From ZLKRG08 sp964565165 (lineage in GTDB: Bacteria > Actinomycetota > Actinomycetes > Nanopelagicales > Nanopelagicaceae), in NCBI GenBank assembly GCA_964565165.1, contig CAZMDJ010000003.1, forward strand, positions 1 to 64,000: a DNA stretch of 64,000 nt, written 5' to 3'. The position numbers and the translations under genes were made by a program. Of this stretch, positions 24,746 to 32,559 are shown piece after piece. The notes below the pieces were generated by a model. The model did no database searches. It saw only the letters and a list, made by a program, of their open reading frames with translations, and was not told the origin of the DNA. Numbering within the stretch: position 1 is the first letter of the stretch; each line of letters opens with the position of its first letter.

Positions 24746-25303
24746 TTATGCCTCCTTAAATGGGAAACCAAGCAGCTTAAGAAGTGCGCGGCCCTCATCG
24801 TCGTTAGTTGCAGTTGTAACAATTGTGATGTCCATACCACGTGGACGATCTACCTTGTCTTGTTCGATCTCTGGGAACACAACCTGCTCTGTTAAGCCGA
24901 ATGTGTAGTTACCTTTTCCATCGAACTGCTTTGGTGATAAACCACGGAAGTCGCGGATACGAGGTAGTGAGATTGAAAGTAGGCGATCCATGAATTCCCA
25001 CATGCGATCGTTACGTAGTGTTACGTGAGCGCCGATTGGCTGACCTTCACGAAGCTTGAACTGCGCGATTGATTTCTTTGCACGGTTAACAAGTGGCTTC
25101 TGGCCAGTGATGATTGTTAGATCGCGGATTGCACCTTCGATCAACTTTGAATCACGAGCTGCTTCGCCAACACCCATGTTCACAACAACCTTTGAAAGTG
25201 TTGGGATCTGCATGACGTTTGCGAAGTTAAATTCCTTCTGTAACGCAGGAATTACTTCTGCCTTGTAACGCGCCTTTAAGCGCACATCAACAGCGGTTGA
25301 CAT
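24746..25303 (-). CDS. rplE: 50S ribosomal protein L5 (uL5)
   Basis: 185 residues, 5S rRNA-binding, with LSKVVVNMGVGEAARDSKLI and IRDFRGLSPKQFDGKGNYTF. The end ALLKLLGFPF plus KEA is typical. TAATG junction with rplX and three bases to rpsZ. Confidence 0.98.
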   Translation of the reverse strand: MSTAVDVRLKARYKAEVIPALQKEFNFANVMQIPTLSKVVVNMGVGEAARDSKLIEGAIRDLTIITGQKPLVNRAKKSIAQFKLREGQPIGAHVTLRNDRMWEFMDRLLSISLPRIRDFRGLSPKQFDGKGNYTFGLTEQVVFPEIEQDKVDRPRGMDITIVTTATNDDEGRALLKLLGFPFKEA

Positions 25304-25614
25304 TAGATGTCCTTTCCGGTGCGACGTGAAATGCGCACGTTCTTGCCTTCGTCATTCTTGCGTGAGCCGATGCGAGTTGCCTTGCCGTCGTCTCCTACAA
25401 CCATGACATTTGAAATATGGATAGCTGCTTCGATGTGAAGGATTCCGCCAACCTTTGCACCGCGGTCACCTGTGGTTTCCTTGGTGTGCTTGCTTACGCG
25501 GTTGATGCCTTCAACCAAAATACGATCAGCATCTACAGATAGAACTTTGCCTGTTTGGCCCTTGTCCTTACCTGCGATTACTTGAACAGTATCGCCCTTG
25601 CGAATCTTCGCCAT
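25303..25614 (-). CDS. rplX: 50S ribosomal protein L24 (uL24)
   Basis: 103 residues starting MAKIRKGDTVQVIAGKDKGQ, the KOW motif that initiates 50S assembly. HISNVMVV and the basic end complete the family pattern. TAATG junctions at both ends. Confidence 0.97.
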   Translation of the reverse strand: MAKIRKGDTVQVIAGKDKGQTGKVLSVDADRILVEGINRVSKHTKETTGDRGAKVGGILHIEAAIHISNVMVVGDDGKATRIGSRKNDEGKNVRISRRTGKDI

Positions 25615-25982
25615 TACAACACCTCCGGTGCTAATGAGATGATCTTCATGAATCGCTTATCGCGAAGTTCACGTGCAACTGGTCCGAAGATACGGGTACC
25701 GCGAGGTTCACCGTCAGCCTTCAAGATAACTGCTGCATTCTCATCAAAACGAATATATGAACCATCAGCGCGACGGCTCTCTTTTACAGTGCGGACGATT
25801 ACCGCTTTAACAACTTCGCCCTTCTTAACCTGTCCGCCAGGAATTGCATCCTTAACTGAACAGACGATGATGTCTCCGATGCCGGCATAGCGACGTGAAG
25901 TACCACCAAGGACGCGGATGCATAGAAGCTCTTTAGCTCCTGTGTTATCTGCGACTCGTAGTCGAGATTCTTGCTGAATCAT
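25614..25982 (-). CDS. rplN: 50S ribosomal protein L14 (uL14)
   Basis: 122 residues starting MIQQESRLRVADNTGAKELL, the near-invariant L14 N-terminus; GTRIFGPVARELRDKRFMKI and SLAPEVL end it. TAATG with rplX; 28 bases after rpsQ. Confidence 0.98.
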   Translation of the reverse strand: MIQQESRLRVADNTGAKELLCIRVLGGTSRRYAGIGDIIVCSVKDAIPGGQVKKGEVVKAVIVRTVKESRRADGSYIRFDENAAVILKADGEPRGTRIFGPVARELRDKRFMKIISLAPEVL

Positions 25983-26010
25983 TTCTCTTCTTCCTTGTCT
26001 CTATTACCTA

Positions 26011-26274
26011 TTACTTAGCCTTCTCAAGGATCTCGACAACTCTCCAACGCTTAGTTGATGAGACTGGTCGAGTTTCCATGATCAGTACGCGATCGCCAAT
26101 GCCAGCAGCATTTGCCTCATCGTGTGCCTTTAGCTTTACTGAACGTGACATAACCTTTGAATATAAACCGTGCTTAACGCGATCATCTACGCGAACAGTT
26201 ACGGTCTTATCCATCTTGTCGCTTACAACGATGCCTTCACGAGTCTTGCGGAATCCGCGTGCTTCTGTAGTCAT
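26011..26274 (-). CDS. rpsQ: 30S ribosomal protein S17 (uS17)
   Basis: 87 residues with REGIVVSDKMDKTVTVRVDD and the OB-fold end VLIMETRPVSSTKRWRVVEI. Binds the 5' domain of 16S rRNA. TAATG junction with rpmC. Confidence 0.97.
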   Translation of the reverse strand: MTTEARGFRKTREGIVVSDKMDKTVTVRVDDRVKHGLYSKVMSRSVKLKAHDEANAAGIGDRVLIMETRPVSSTKRWRVVEILEKAK

Positions 26275-26486
26275 TATGCAGCACCTCCAATTCCTAATTC
26301 TCGTTCACGAATTACTGTGTAGATACGTGCGATCTCTTTACGCACTGCACCTAGACGGCCGTGTGATTCAAGTTGTCCTGTAGCAGCTTGGAATCGAAGG
26401 TTGAAAAGTTCTTCCTTTGATTCACGTAACTTGTTAGTTAACTCTTCTGCTGATAACTGGCGTAGTTCTTCTGCTGTGTTAGCCAT
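26274..26486 (-). CDS. rpmC: 50S ribosomal protein L29 (uL29)
   Basis: 70 residues from the ATG at 26484-26486 (MANTAEELRQLSAEEL), preceded by GAGGAGG at ten bases. A longer reading to 26522 would run into rplP and was rejected. LRFQAATGQLESHGRLGAVR is the family core. Located near the exit tunnel. Confidence 0.96.
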   Translation of the reverse strand: MANTAEELRQLSAEELTNKLRESKEELFNLRFQAATGQLESHGRLGAVRKEIARIYTVIRERELGIGGAA

Positions 26487-26491
26487 TTTTA

Positions 26492-26905
26492 TTACGCCTC
26501 CTCTCGTCGAATAACTCGGCACTTCATTGGAAGCTTATGAATCGCAAGACGCATAGCCTCTGATGCAACATCTTCTGTCACACCTGAAATTTCAAACATA
26601 ACGCGACCTGGCTTTACGTTTGCAATCCACCACTCAGGAGAACCCTTACCAGAACCCATACGAGTTTCAGCTGGCTTCTTTGTTAATGGACGATCTGGAT
26701 AAATGTTGATCCAAACCTTTCCACCACGCTTGATGTGACGTGTCATTGCAATACGTGCTGCTTCGATCTGACGGTTTGTTACGTATGCAGGCTCAAGAGC
26801 TTGGATACCGTAATCACCAAATGCGCACTGTGTTCCGCCCTTTGATGCACCACTACGTGATGGGTGGTGCTGCTTGCGGTGCTTAACGCGACGTGGAACC
26901 AACAT
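26492..26905 (-). CDS. rplP: 50S ribosomal protein L16 (uL16)
   Basis: 137 residues starting MLVPRRVKHRKQHHPSRSG, with YVTNRQIEAARIAMTRHIKR and PAETRMGSGKGSPEWWIANV. A late-assembly protein near the A-site finger. TAATG with rpsC. Confidence 0.98.
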   Translation of the reverse strand: MLVPRRVKHRKQHHPSRSGASKGGTQCAFGDYGIQALEPAYVTNRQIEAARIAMTRHIKRGGKVWINIYPDRPLTKKPAETRMGSGKGSPEWWIANVKPGRVMFEISGVTEDVASEAMRLAIHKLPMKCRVIRREEA

Positions 26906-27684
26906 TAGTTAGCGCCTCCTTCTGCATTAGCTGCTGCAGCTGGAGCTGCATCACGACGTGGACCACCTTCACGGCGAGGACCACGAGGTCCGCGGTTATC
27001 GCGCTGTGGCTTTGGAGCCTTTGCTGCTGCAAGTGCTGCCGCATCGCGCTCTGCACGTGAACCAATAACTTCGCCCTTGTAGATCCAAACCTTTACACCA
27101 AGGCGACCGAATGTTGTATGTGCTTCGTAGAAGCCATAATCAATATCCGCACGCAATGTGTGTAGTGGAACGCGACCTTCACGGTAGAACTCAGAACGTG
27201 ACATTTCAGCGCCGCCTAGACGACCACCGCACTGAACACGGATGCCCTTTGCGCCAGCCTTAAGTGCTGATTGCATTGACTTACGCATTGCACGACGGAA
27301 AGAAACACGAGCAGCTAACTGCTCTGCAATTCCCTGTGCAACAAGTTGTGCATCTGTCTCTGGATTCTTAACTTCAAGAATATTTAACTGAACCTGCTTA
27401 CCGGTTAGCTTCTCTAAACGGATACGTAGGTTGTCTGCTTCTTGTCCGCGGCGACCAATTACGATGCCAGGACGTGCAGTGTGAAGATCGATACGTACTC
27501 GATCACGGGTGCGCTCGATTTCAATTCGAGCAACGCCTGCGCGCTCCATATCCTTCTTCATAAGTCGACGAATTTCGACATCTTCCTTTACATAATCTTT
27601 GTAAAGCTTGTCTGCGTACCAACGTGACTTGAAATCAGTTGTGACACCAAGACGGAAACCGTGTGGGTTTACTTTCTGACCCAT
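26905..27684 (-). CDS. rpsC: 30S ribosomal protein S3 (uS3)
   Basis: 259 residues. KH domain with PGIVIGRRGQEADNLRIRLE and the C-terminal domain with GAKGIRVQCGGRLGGAEMSR. The last 45 residues are a low-complexity tail rich in Arg, Pro, Gly and Ala, a common actinobacterial addition. Forms the mRNA entry site with S4 and S5. One base separates it from rplV. Confidence 0.98.
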   Translation of the reverse strand: MGQKVNPHGFRLGVTTDFKSRWYADKLYKDYVKEDVEIRRLMKKDMERAGVARIEIERTRDRVRIDLHTARPGIVIGRRGQEADNLRIRLEKLTGKQVQLNILEVKNPETDAQLVAQGIAEQLAARVSFRRAMRKSMQSALKAGAKGIRVQCGGRLGGAEMSRSEFYREGRVPLHTLRADIDYGFYEAHTTFGRLGVKVWIYKGEVIGSRAERDAAALAAAKAPKPQRDNRGPRGPRREGGPRRDAAPAAAANAEGGAN

Positions 27685-28062
27685 TTACTTTGCTCCCTTC
27701 TTGCTATCTGAAACTACGACTGTGATGTGTGATGCACGCTTATTGATGCGGAAACCACGTCCTTGTGCACGTGGACGGAAACGCTTCATTGTCTGTCCTT
27801 CATCAACTAGCGCTTCTGTTACCCAAAGTTCTGACGCATCGCGTAGAGCTGGGTTCTTCTGCTTTGCATTTGCTACAGCTGAAGCAAGAAGTGCGTACAC
27901 ATCTTGACCTGGAGCTTGTGGAGCAAACTTCAAAACATTTAGCGCTTCATCAGCACGCATGCCGCGGATCAAGTCCACAACGCGTCGCGCCTTCTGAGGT
28001 GTATGACGAATGTTTGAAAGAACAGCGCGTGCTGTTGTTCCTGTTGTCTCTGTATTAGCCAC
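27685..28062 (-). CDS. rplV: 50S ribosomal protein L22 (uL22)
   Basis: The core is ARAVLSNIRHTPQKARRVVD and RPRAQGRGFRINKRASHITV, and the loop reaches into the exit tunnel. The chosen start is GTG at 28060-28062 (MANTETTGTT) with GAGGGCG upstream, giving 125 residues. ATGs at 28077 and 28146 would extend it into rpsS; 28077 (MRGRHVANT) is a possible alternative. Confidence 0.94.
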   Translation of the reverse strand: MANTETTGTTARAVLSNIRHTPQKARRVVDLIRGMRADEALNVLKFAPQAPGQDVYALLASAVANAKQKNPALRDASELWVTEALVDEGQTMKRFRPRAQGRGFRINKRASHITVVVSDSKKGAK

Positions 28063-28336
28063 GTGACGCCCTCGCATCCTGCTTAACGTGTCCCTTAAAT
28101 GTACGTGTTGGTGCAAACTCTCCAAGCTTGTGTCCAACCATCGCATCAGTTACGAAAACTGGTACGTGCTTGCGACCATCGTGCACAGCAATTGTGTGTC
28201 CGATCATTGATGGAGTGATCATTGAACGACGTGACCAAGTCTTGATCACGTTCTTAGTGTTCTTTTCGTTCTGAGCATCTACCTTCTTAGATAGATGTCC
28301 ATCAACGAAAGGACCCTTCTTTAAACTACGTGGCAT
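28055..28336 (-). CDS. rpsS: 30S ribosomal protein S19 (uS19)
   Basis: 93 residues starting MPRSLKKGPFVDGHLSKKVD, with TWSRRSMITPSMIGHTIAVH and HKLGEFAPTRTFKGHVK. Head protein near the A site. Overlaps the start of rplV by 8 bases. Confidence 0.98.
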   Translation of the reverse strand: MPRSLKKGPFVDGHLSKKVDAQNEKNTKNVIKTWSRRSMITPSMIGHTIAVHDGRKHVPVFVTDAMVGHKLGEFAPTRTFKGHVKQDARASRG

Positions 28337-28350
28337 TCGCTGATCTCCCC

Positions 28351-29184
28351 TTATCGATTCTTATTCGATTTACGACGACGGACAATTAGCTGATCTGACG
28401 CCTTCTTCTTACGAGTGCGCTTCTCAGGCTTACCCCAAGGTGAAACTGGGTGACGTCCACCAGAGGTACGACCTTCACCACCACCGTGTGGGTGATCAAC
28501 TGGGTTCATAACAACACCGCGAACGGTTGGGCGGATGCCCTTCCAACGGTTACGTCCAGCTTTTCCAAGATTGATATTTGATTGCTCTGCGTTTCCGACT
28601 TCACCGATTGTTGCGCGGCAACGAACATCCACGTTACGGATTTCGCCAGAAGGCATACGAAGCTGTGCCATTGAACCTTCTTTAGCAACAAGCTGTACTG
28701 ATGCACCTGCAGAACGTGCAATCTTTGCACCGCCACCTGGGCGAAGTTCGATTGCGTGAACAACGGTACCTACAGGGATATTACGAAGTGGCAAGTTATT
28801 GCCAGGCTTGATATCTGCCTTTGGTCCGTTTTCGATTACATCGCCCTGCTGCAATTTATTTGGAGCAATGATGTAACGCTTCTCGCCATCTGCGTAATGC
28901 AGAAGCGCAATGCGTGATGTGCGATTTGGATCGTATTCGATATGTGCAACCTTTGCAGTGATGCCATCCTTATCGTTACGAAGGAAATCAATTAGACGGT
29001 ATGCGCGCTTGTGACCGCCACCTTGGTGACGAACTGTTACGCGACCTGATGCGTTACGACCACCCTTTGAATGAAGTGGACGAACTAGTGACTTCTCAGG
29101 TGTGGTGCGTGTGATTTCTTTGAAATCAGCAACAGATGCACCGCGACTACTTGGAGTCACTGGCTTCAATTTACGAAGTGCCAT
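28351..29184 (-). CDS. rplB: 50S ribosomal protein L2 (uL2)
   Basis: 277 residues. GRVTVRHQGGGHKRAYRLID lies in the OB domain, and the peptidyl-transferase-proximal motif is GVVMNPVDHPHGGGEGRTSG, which includes the conserved active-centre His. The basic end is VRRRKSNKNR. One of the most conserved ribosomal proteins; the assignment is certain. Confidence 0.99.
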   Translation of the reverse strand: MALRKLKPVTPSSRGASVADFKEITRTTPEKSLVRPLHSKGGRNASGRVTVRHQGGGHKRAYRLIDFLRNDKDGITAKVAHIEYDPNRTSRIALLHYADGEKRYIIAPNKLQQGDVIENGPKADIKPGNNLPLRNIPVGTVVHAIELRPGGGAKIARSAGASVQLVAKEGSMAQLRMPSGEIRNVDVRCRATIGEVGNAEQSNINLGKAGRNRWKGIRPTVRGVVMNPVDHPHGGGEGRTSGGRHPVSPWGKPEKRTRKKKASDQLIVRRRKSNKNR

Positions 29185-29208
29185 TTTTTATCCTCTCACC
29201 AGTTTCAA

Positions 29209-29502
29209 TTAAGAAACTGGGCCTCCAAAGATGTCGATGCGCTGACCAGCTGCAACCTTGACGATTGCGCGCTTTGTGTCCTTGCGCTTACCAATACCGA
29301 AACGTGTACGAAGTGACTTACCTTCGCGGTTAAGGGTGTTTACAGAAACAACCTTTACGTTAAATACCTTCTCAACTGCAATCTTGATTTCAGTCTTATT
29401 TGCATCTGGTGCAACGATGAAGGTGTACTTGTTCTGATCTAGCAAGCTGTATGACTTCTCAGATACAACTGGCGCGATCAATACGTCGCGATGGTCTTTC
29501 AT
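29209..29502 (-). CDS. rplW: 50S ribosomal protein L23 (uL23)
   Basis: 97 residues with HRDVLIAPVVSEKSYSLLDQ and YTFIVAPDANKTEIKIAVEK. Forms the docking site for trigger factor and SRP at the tunnel exit. Overlaps rplD by 4 bases. Confidence 0.97.
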   Translation of the reverse strand: MKDHRDVLIAPVVSEKSYSLLDQNKYTFIVAPDANKTEIKIAVEKVFNVKVVSVNTLNREGKSLRTRFGIGKRKDTKRAIVKVAAGQRIDIFGGPVS

Positions 29503-30173
29503 GCGTTCACCTCTTCGCCTTCACGAGCAACAGCCTTAGCGCCCTTGCCCTTTGCGCTGCCATTTAGAAGATCCTTGATTGCTGCATCTGTGAACACAAC
29601 ATCATCTGACTTCAAAACGTCATATGCATTTAACTGATCAGGAACTAGCAAGTGCACGTTGTCTGCATTGCGAAGTGAACGCCATGCAACATCTTCTGTG
29701 CGAGCTAGAACAACTAGAAGATTCTTACGATCGCTGAACTGACGAGCAGCTGCGATTGCAGACTTTGTATTTGGGTTTGCACCAAATGCATCAAGAACGT
29801 GAATACGTTCGTTGCGCTGACGATCTGAAAGAACTCCTGCAAGAGCAGCCTTGATCATCTTCTTTGGTGTGCGCTGTGCGTAATCGCGTGGGCGAACTGC
29901 GTGTGCAGCGCCACCACCACGGTGAAGTGGTGAGCGAACAGAACCCTGACGCGCACGTCCGGTTCCCTTCTGCTTGAAAGGCTTCTTACCTGAACCAGAA
30001 GTTTCGCCGCGGTTCTTTGCTTTCTGTGAACCCTGACGAGCAGCTGCAAGTTGTGCAGTTACTACCTGGTGAATAAGTGGAACGTTTGTCTGTGCATCGA
30101 AAAGTTCTGCTGGAAGATCAACGCTTCCAACTTTCTTTCCTGCTGCATCTTTAACATCAATATTTAGTGACAT
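29499..30173 (-). CDS. rplD: 50S ribosomal protein L4 (uL4)
   Basis: 224 residues. The extended loop that lines the tunnel has KAKNRGETSGSGKKPFKQKG and TGRARQGSVRSPLHRGGGAA. In E. coli L4 represses the S10 operon; no clear S10-type leader was recognised upstream of rpsJ here. Ends in a Lys/Ala-rich tail. Confidence 0.97.
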   Translation of the reverse strand: MSLNIDVKDAAGKKVGSVDLPAELFDAQTNVPLIHQVVTAQLAAARQGSQKAKNRGETSGSGKKPFKQKGTGRARQGSVRSPLHRGGGAAHAVRPRDYAQRTPKKMIKAALAGVLSDRQRNERIHVLDAFGANPNTKSAIAAARQFSDRKNLLVVLARTEDVAWRSLRNADNVHLLVPDQLNAYDVLKSDDVVFTDAAIKDLLNGSAKGKGAKAVAREGEEVNA

Positions 30174-30174
30174 G

Positions 30175-30858
30175 TTATGCGTTCACCTCTTCAACCATTG
30201 CCTTCTTCGCTGCAGAGCGAACAAATACCAAACCACCGTCTGGACCTGGGACTGCACCCTTAATAAGAATCAAGTTACGATCCTTATCAATTGCGTGAAC
30301 AGTTAAGTTCTGTGTTGTTACACGATCAGAACCCATAACACCGGCCATACGAAGACCCTTAAATACGCGACCAGGTGTAGCGCAAGCGCCGATTGAACCT
30401 GGCATACGGTGCTTCTTATCAACACCGTGTGATGCTCCGATACCACCGAAACCATGGCGCTTCATAACACCAGCAGTTCCCTTACCGATTGTGGTTCCGG
30501 TTGCGTCAATAATTTCTCCAGCTTCGAAAACATCAGCGCCAAGTTCTTGGCCAACTGTGTAAGAAGCTGCATTTAGCGTGCGTAGCTCTGCAACTGAACG
30601 ACGTGGTGTAACACCAGCCTTTGCAAAGTGACCAGCCTGTGGCTTTGTAACCTTCTTAGGATCGATTGCACCAAATGCAATCTGAACAGCTGAGTAGCCA
30701 TCCTTTTCAGGTGTACGGATCTGTGTAACTACGCATGGACCAGCTTCAATTACTGTTACTGGAACAATTCGATTATTTGAGTCGAATACCTGAGTCATAC
30801 CTAGTTTCTTACCTAGGACGCCCTTGATAGACGAGCCATAGCTTTGTGTGTTTTTCAT
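30175..30858 (-). CDS. rplC: 50S ribosomal protein L3 (uL3)
   Basis: 227 residues with KGVLGKKLGMTQVFDSNNRI near the start and the loop HGFGGIGASHGVDKKHRMPG that reaches the peptidyl transferase centre. The N-terminus (MKNTQSYGSS) adds about ten residues before the usual start; AAAGGACG lies upstream of the ATG and supports it. Confidence 0.97.
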   Translation of the reverse strand: MKNTQSYGSSIKGVLGKKLGMTQVFDSNNRIVPVTVIEAGPCVVTQIRTPEKDGYSAVQIAFGAIDPKKVTKPQAGHFAKAGVTPRRSVAELRTLNAASYTVGQELGADVFEAGEIIDATGTTIGKGTAGVMKRHGFGGIGASHGVDKKHRMPGSIGACATPGRVFKGLRMAGVMGSDRVTTQNLTVHAIDKDRNLILIKGAVPGPDGGLVFVRSAAKKAMVEEVNA

Positions 30859-30877
30859 TTTCGGTTCGTCCTTTCTC

Positions 30878-31186
30878 TTAGAGCTTGATCTCGATATCGA
30901 CGCCTGCTGGCAAATCGAGGCGCATCAATGAATCCACTGTCTTTGGTGTTGGATCGATGATGTCGATCAAACGCTTGTGGGTGCGCATTTCGAAGTGCTC
31001 GCGGCTGTCCTTGTACTTATGTGGAGAGCGAATAACACAGTATGTGTTCTTCTCTGTTGGTAGCGGAACTGGACCTGCGACAGTTGCACCTGTGCGCTCA
31101 ACAGTTTCGACAATCTTCTTTGCCGAAGTGTCAATCACCTCATGGTCATATGCCTTGAGTCGAATGCGGATTTTCTGTCCCGCCAT
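30878..31186 (-). CDS. rpsJ: 30S ribosomal protein S10 (uS10)
   Basis: 102 residues starting MAGQKIRIRLKAYDHEVIDT, with SPHKYKDSREHFEMRTHKRL. First gene of the S10 operon. Also NusE in antitermination. The 112 bases upstream carry a strong inverted repeat (31238-31267) separating it from tuf. Confidence 0.98.
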   Translation of the reverse strand: MAGQKIRIRLKAYDHEVIDTSAKKIVETVERTGATVAGPVPLPTEKNTYCVIRSPHKYKDSREHFEMRTHKRLIDIIDPTPKTVDSLMRLDLPAGVDIEIKL

Positions 31187-31237
31187 TTTGTGCTCTCTTT
31201 CTTCTTTTTTAAAATCTTTATTTAAATTTTTGAAGTT

Positions 31238-31267
31238 TTAAGTGGCCGGCCGTAACCGGCCACTTAA
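31238..31267. terminator. Strong inverted repeat between tuf and rpsJ
   Basis: TTAAGTGGCCGG (31238-31249), loop CCGTAA, and CCGGCCACTTAA (31256-31267) form a perfect 12-bp stem. For the minus-strand tuf transcript the stem is followed by AAAACUUCAAAAA, not a U-tract, so it is a weak or non-canonical terminator in that direction. The U-rich side (CUUCUUUAUUCUUUUUUU) follows on the plus strand, where no gene ends. The repeat is certain, the function uncertain. Confidence 0.6.
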
Positions 31268-31298
31268 CGACTTCTTTATTCTTTTTTTACTACTGGTA

Positions 31299-32492
31299 TT
31301 ACTTGGTGATCTTTGTAACGCGACCTGCACCAACTGTGCGGCCACCTTCGCGGATAGCGAACTTCAGACCTTCTTCCATCGCAATTGGCTGAATTAGCAC
31401 AACTGAGATGTCAGTGTTATCGCCAGGCATAACCATTTCGGTGCCTGATGGAAGTGTTACAACACCAGTTACGTCAGTTGTACGGAAGTAGAACTGTGGA
31501 CGGTAGTTGTTAAAGAATGGAGTGTGGCGTCCGCCTTCATCCTTTGAAAGGATGTAAACAGAAGCTGAGAACTCTGTGTGTGGTGTGATTGAACCAGGCT
31601 TGCAAACAACCTGACCGCGCTCAACATCTTCACGCTTTGTTCCGCGAAGTAGTAGACCAACGTTCTCGCCAGCCTGACCTTCGTCAAGAAGTTTACGGAA
31701 CATTTCAACGCCAGTAACAGTTGTCTTCTGTGAAGCTTCCTTGATACCAACGATTTCAACTTCTTCGTTAACCTTGACGATACCGCGCTCGATACGACCG
31801 GTGATAACAGTTCCACGACCTGTGATTGTGAAAACGTCTTCAACTGGCATCAAGAATGGCTTATCAACATCACGTGCAGGTGTTGGGATGTAATCATCAA
31901 CAGCTGTCATAAGTTCCATGATTGAGTCAACCCACTTAGCGTCGCCTTCTAGAGCCTTAAGAGCTGAGATGCGAACGATAGGTGTGTCATCGCCTGGGAA
32001 TTCGTACTTAGATAGAAGTTCGCGAACTTCCATTTCAACTAGTTCAAGAATTTCTGCATCATCAACCATGTCTGACTTGTTTAGAGCAACAACGATTGAT
32101 GGAACGCCAACCTGACGAGCAAGAAGCACGTGCTCCTTGGTCTGTGGCATTGGACCGTCTGTAGCAGCAACTACAAGAATTGCGCCGTCCATCTGAGCTG
32201 CACCAGTGATCATGTTCTTGATGTAGTCAGCGTGACCTGGGCAGTCAACGTGCGCGTAGTGGCGCTTTTCGGTCTGGTATTCGATGTGCGCGATCGAGAT
32301 GGTGATACCACGCTGACGCTCTTCTGGCGCCTTATCGATCTGATCGAATGGTGTGAATGGGTTTACATCTGGGTACTTCTCGTGCAACACCTTTGAGATC
32401 GCCGCAGTAAGAGTTGTCTTACCGTGGTCGATGTGACCAATGGTTCCGATGTTGACGTGTGGTTTGGTTCGTTCGAACTTTGCCTTTGCCAC
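31299..32492 (-). CDS. tuf: Elongation factor Tu
   Basis: 397 residues. GTPase motifs: G1 GHIDHGKTT, G3 DCPGHADY and G4 NKSDM; effector region RGITISIAHIEYQ. Domains II and III follow with GRGTVITGRIERG. Delivers aminoacyl-tRNA. It is the last gene of rpsL-rpsG-fusA-tuf, 67 bases after fusA. Single copy in this window. Confidence 0.99.
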   Translation of the reverse strand: MAKAKFERTKPHVNIGTIGHIDHGKTTLTAAISKVLHEKYPDVNPFTPFDQIDKAPEERQRGITISIAHIEYQTEKRHYAHVDCPGHADYIKNMITGAAQMDGAILVVAATDGPMPQTKEHVLLARQVGVPSIVVALNKSDMVDDAEILELVEMEVRELLSKYEFPGDDTPIVRISALKALEGDAKWVDSIMELMTAVDDYIPTPARDVDKPFLMPVEDVFTITGRGTVITGRIERGIVKVNEEVEIVGIKEASQKTTVTGVEMFRKLLDEGQAGENVGLLLRGTKREDVERGQVVCKPGSITPHTEFSASVYILSKDEGGRHTPFFNNYRPQFYFRTTDVTGVVTLPSGTEMVMPGDNTDISVVLIQPIAMEEGLKFAIREGGRTVGAGRVTKITK

Positions 32493-32559
32493 TTTGGTTC
32501 CTCTTTCTTATGAGTGCTTTTTAGTTATTAGGGATTTGGTTCTTTGTTACTTATTAGGG

